From positions 1-48,357 of the forward strand of contig UCIT01000013.1 in assembly GCA_900472625.1 (NCBI GenBank): 48,357 nt of DNA, read 5' to 3'. The stretch is from Hyphomicrobiales bacterium. GTDB taxonomy: Bacteria > Pseudomonadota > Alphaproteobacteria > Rhizobiales > Rhizobiaceae. Positions 46,080 through 48,357 of the stretch are shown here, one piece after another. The notes beneath the pieces are model-generated. The model was not told the origin of the DNA and made no database searches. It saw nothing but the letters and a program-made list of their open reading frames with translations. A program made the position numbers and the translations under genes. How positions within the stretch are numbered: position 1 is the first letter of the stretch; each line of letters starts with the position of its first letter.

Positions 46080-46723
46080 GCCATCACCTTGATCCATCGT
46101 TCCGCCTCCGCGAGATCATCAGGCGTATTGACGTTGAAAAAAGGATCGAGGAGGCTGGCGCGCGTTGGCCTCAGCGGGAAGGCAACTTCCGTAACGTCAT
46201 GCCGTAACAGGAAGTCCCTGACGCGGCGTTTCTCGTCGTGGGTGATCCAGTTTTCCAGCTCGTTGGCGAGCGAAATCGGCCAGAGACCGAAGACCGGGTG
46301 GCTGCGGCTTTCTGATGTCGCGATGGCGATCTTGTCGGGGGTGTCGATGACGTCGGCCAGCCAGTCGACGAGGTCGCTGGGGAAGAACGGGCTGTCCACC
46401 GATACGGTGATCACGTGCGTGACGGCGGCGAGGTTTGCACCGTGAGCCATGGCAGCATGGATGCCGGCCATCGGTCCGGCCTTGCCGGGGATGATGTCGG
46501 GCAGGAAGAGCGGGCTCCACTGATCGGTCATCCTGTCGGCGTTGACGGCGACCGATGAGACCTGCGGTGTTAGCCGGGCGATCACATGGTCGAGCAGCGT
46601 GCGGCCGGCGAGCATCACCGCCGCCTTGTCGCGTCCCATGCGCGTCGAGCGTCCACCCGCCAGGATGATGCCCGGGATATTGGCTCGATCAAGCGTGAAT
46701 TTGGTCGTCTTGCCGTCGGACAT
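46076..46723 (-). CDS. mobA: Molybdenum cofactor guanylyltransferase MobA
   Basis: MobA transfers GMP from GTP to molybdopterin, giving the bis-MGD or MGD cofactor. The 215-residue protein has the nucleotide-binding signature IILAGGRSTRMGRDKA, then PLFLPDIIPGKAGPMAGIHA and VSVDSPFFP. The first ATG is at 46723, one base into the preceding transporter stop (TGATG). Gene order transporter-mobA-mobB with these overlaps implies one transcript. moaA lies further upstream in the same direction. Confidence 0.94.
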   Translation of the reverse strand: MSDGKTTKFTLDRANIPGIILAGGRSTRMGRDKAAVMLAGRTLLDHVIARLTPQVSSVAVNADRMTDQWSPLFLPDIIPGKAGPMAGIHAAMAHGANLAAVTHVITVSVDSPFFPSDLVDWLADVIDTPDKIAIATSESRSHPVFGLWPISLANELENWITHDEKRRVRDFLLRHDVTEVAFPLRPTRASLLDPFFNVNTPDDLAEAERWIKVMA

Positions 46724-47631
46724 CAAACAGGGGTTCTTGGTTCGGACTCTTGCGCCACCGGCGTGCCGTGGCGCTTGGCTTCACGATAGAATGTATAGAG
46801 GCCGGAGGCGATGACGATGGCGGCGCCGATCAGCGTCCACCGGTCCGGCACTTCGGCGAAGAACAGCCAGCCGAGCAACGCCGAGAAGATCAGGCTGGTG
46901 TAGCGCAACGGCGCGACGAAGGAGATTTCACCGACGCGCATGGCGAGGATAACGGATTGGTATCCGATCAGCACCAGCACAGCCGCCAAGCCGATATGCG
47001 ACAGCGACGTGCCGCTCACCGGCTTCCAGCCACCGAGAACCGGTATTAGCAGGGCGCCGAACAGCGAGACCGAGACCGCGGTGATCACCGTGATCATCAG
47101 CGAGGGGACCTCCCGGCTGATGCTGCGTGTGGCGAGGTCGCGACCGGCCGTGACGAGCACGCTGGCAATGCAGAGAAGCGCTGCCGGCGTAAACCCGTCC
47201 ACGCCGGGACGCACGATGATCATCACGCCGACGAGGCCGGCGACAATTGCCAGCATGCGGCGCCAGCCCACGGGCTCGGCGAAGAACAGCACGGCACCGA
47301 AGGTCACCACCAGCGGCAGCGATTGCAGGATGGCCGACGCGTTGGCGATCGGCATCATACCCAGGGCCGTGATGTAGGTGACAGCCGCCAGGATTTCGCA
47401 GATGACGCGGACGGCGACCATCGGGTCAAGCACGATCCGCCAAGAGCGCAGAGCGCCCATCTGGCGAGCGATCAGGTAGACCAGAACACTGGTGAAGACG
47501 CCGCGCAGGAACATGATCTGGCCCGCGTTCATTTCCGATATCACCGACTTGGAGAGCGCGTCGCTGGCTGAAAAGCCCGCCATGGCGACCGTCATGTAGA
47601 GCGCACCCTGAGTATTGCTTGACCGCGGCAT
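46723..47631 (-). CDS. EamA-family (DMT) transporter
   Basis: This 302-residue membrane protein has ten hydrophobic segments in two EamA repeats. It contains SDALSKSVISEM, IANASAILQSLPLVVTFGAVLFFAEPVGWRR-like repeat 1 core, and FVAPLRYTSLIFSALLGWLFF in repeat 2. The substrate is unknown, and family members export metabolites or amino acids. ATG 47631 follows GGGAAG. The GTG at 47676 has no such site. Overlap with mobA suggests co-translation, though a role in molybdenum metabolism is not implied. Confidence 0.88.
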   Translation of the reverse strand: MPRSSNTQGALYMTVAMAGFSASDALSKSVISEMNAGQIMFLRGVFTSVLVYLIARQMGALRSWRIVLDPMVAVRVICEILAAVTYITALGMMPIANASAILQSLPLVVTFGAVLFFAEPVGWRRMLAIVAGLVGVMIIVRPGVDGFTPAALLCIASVLVTAGRDLATRSISREVPSLMITVITAVSVSLFGALLIPVLGGWKPVSGTSLSHIGLAAVLVLIGYQSVILAMRVGEISFVAPLRYTSLIFSALLGWLFFAEVPDRWTLIGAAIVIASGLYTFYREAKRHGTPVAQESEPRTPV

Positions 47632-47809
47632 AAAGACTTCCCGATTCCATCCCGCGGGTCTTGTAGTGCCGAACACAACCGATGGGAATCAAATGAAAGC
47701 CACAGACGCAATAATTCGATTGCGCAATGCAAAATGAATTGTCGCTAATATTCCGGAGGGCCAGATTGTTGTGGCGCTATATGGCATGCGCGGTGGTTTC
47801 GCGTAAAAT

Positions 47810-48357
47810 TCAGCCGCCAGTGACGCTCATGTGGCGGCTGACGGCGGGGCGATTGTTGGTGCGGTCGATGATGAAATCGTGACCCTTCGGCTTGCGCGAG
47901 ATCGCCTCGTCGATGGCGGCATAGAGCAGACCGTCGTCCTCGGTGGCGCGCATCGTGGTTCGCAGGTCGGCGGCGTCGTTCTGGCCAAGGCACATGTAGA
48001 GAGTGCCGGTGCAGGTCAGCCGCACACGGTTGCAGCTTTCGCAGAAATTATGGGTCATCGGCGTGATGAAGCCCAGCCGTCCGCCGGTTTCCTCGACGGT
48101 GACATAGCGGGCGGGGCCGCCGGTGCGGTAGCCGATCTCGCTCATGGTGAACTGCCGTTCGAGGTCGGCGCGCAGCTTGGACAGCGGCAGGTAGCGGTCG
48201 GTGCGGTCTTCCTCGATCTCACCCATCGGCATGGTTTCGATGACGGTCAGGTCCATGCCGCGGCCATGGGCGAAGCGGATCATCTCAGGCATCTCGACGT
48301 CGTTGAAATCCTTCAGGGCCACTGCGTTGAGCTTGATTTTCAAGCCCGCCTTCTGCG
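47810..48357 (-). CDS. moaA: GTP 3',8-cyclase MoaA, C-terminal part (cut by window edge)
   Basis: MoaA is a radical-SAM enzyme for the first step of molybdopterin synthesis. The visible 182 codons include [26 protein letters not shown] and the C-terminal 4Fe-4S motif [20 protein letters not shown] with spacing CX2CX13C. They end in MSVTGG, whose terminal Gly-Gly is essential in MoaA. The N-terminal radical-SAM cluster lies beyond 48357. The reading frame is open to the edge. Confidence 0.95.
   Translation of the reverse strand, partial: QKAGLKIKLNAVALKDFNDVEMPEMIRFAHGRGMDLTVIETMPMGEIEEDRTDRYLPLSKLRADLERQFTMSEIGYRTGGPARYVTVEETGGRLGFITPMTHNFCESCNRVRLTCTGTLYMCLGQNDAADLRTTMRATEDDGLLYAAIDEAISRKPKGHDFIIDRTNNRPAVSRHMSVTGG

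Overview
The window reads as a chromosomal segment of an alphaproteobacterium of the Rhizobiales, most likely family Rhizobiaceae (Rhizobium, Neorhizobium, Agrobacterium or Ensifer type). The grounds are high GC with dense short operons, a UvrB with long N- and C-terminal extensions, a PdhS/DivJ/PleC-type cell-cycle histidine kinase, a Usg protein, DUF1289 and extensin-like proteins, duplicated ssuA genes, and interspersed palindromic repeats of the kind common in rhizobia. No tRNA, rRNA, CRISPR array, insertion sequence, phage gene or plasmid function was recognised. Species cannot be assigned from the sequence alone.

Layout. 1-1.4 kb: a VOC-fold protein and a HAD hydrolase in DNA that looks more AT-rich than the rest. 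1.4-6.1 kb: uvrB, a RIME-like repeat, and a Dyp-type peroxidase gene interrupted by an in-frame TAG. 6.6-11 kb: two MFS transporters around a membrane diguanylate cyclase, then a DUF486 protein. 11.1-13.9 kb: a DUF1800/Tat-DUF1501 pair. 13.9-15.2 kb: an AHSA1/SRPBCC-ArsR operon and an acyl-CoA thioesterase. 15.4-18 kb: three small proteins of unknown function and an extensin-like (probable LAS-type metallopeptidase) protein. 18.1-19.8 kb: an ABC-2 exporter. 19.8-23.2 kb: a DUF347/COG4705 membrane protein and a small secreted protein, divergent from an OmpR/EnvZ-type two-component pair. 23.2-28 kb: an amidohydrolase, a retropepsin-like membrane protease, DUF1289, cobS and cobT (cobalamin lower-ligand assembly), and a DgkA-like kinase. 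28-33 kb: the PdhS-like kinase, a thermonuclease overlapping a uracil-DNA-glycosylase-family gene, an Lrp/AsnC regulator, and a beta-hydroxyacid dehydrogenase overlapping an AlkD-like protein.

33.2-38.3 kb is an alkanesulfonate-utilisation locus, ssuA1-ssuA2-ssuD-ssuC-ssuB: two periplasmic binding proteins, a permease and an ATPase import sulfonates, and the FMNH2-dependent monooxygenase releases sulfite. No ssuE flavin reductase is present. After it come a GST, a TPR-methyltransferase, usg and a polar-amino-acid ABC importer (binding protein plus two permeases, no ATPase), then a large OmpA-family protein with a long Pro/Ala/Glu/Gln-rich segment. The right end carries molybdenum-cofactor genes: mobA and mobB, translationally linked to a DMT transporter, and a moaA cut by the window edge.

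The points most worth checking are the single nonsense codon in the peroxidase just before its heme-ligand motif, a palindromic repeat lying in frame inside uvrB, the DUF1800-DUF1501 pair, the two-component/DUF347 module with paired CATACG near-palindromes, nested GGCAAC/GTTGCC repeats at the ArsR operon, four TTGCAA sites between the amino-acid transporter and ompA, and the duplicated ssuA genes with a shared upstream motif.
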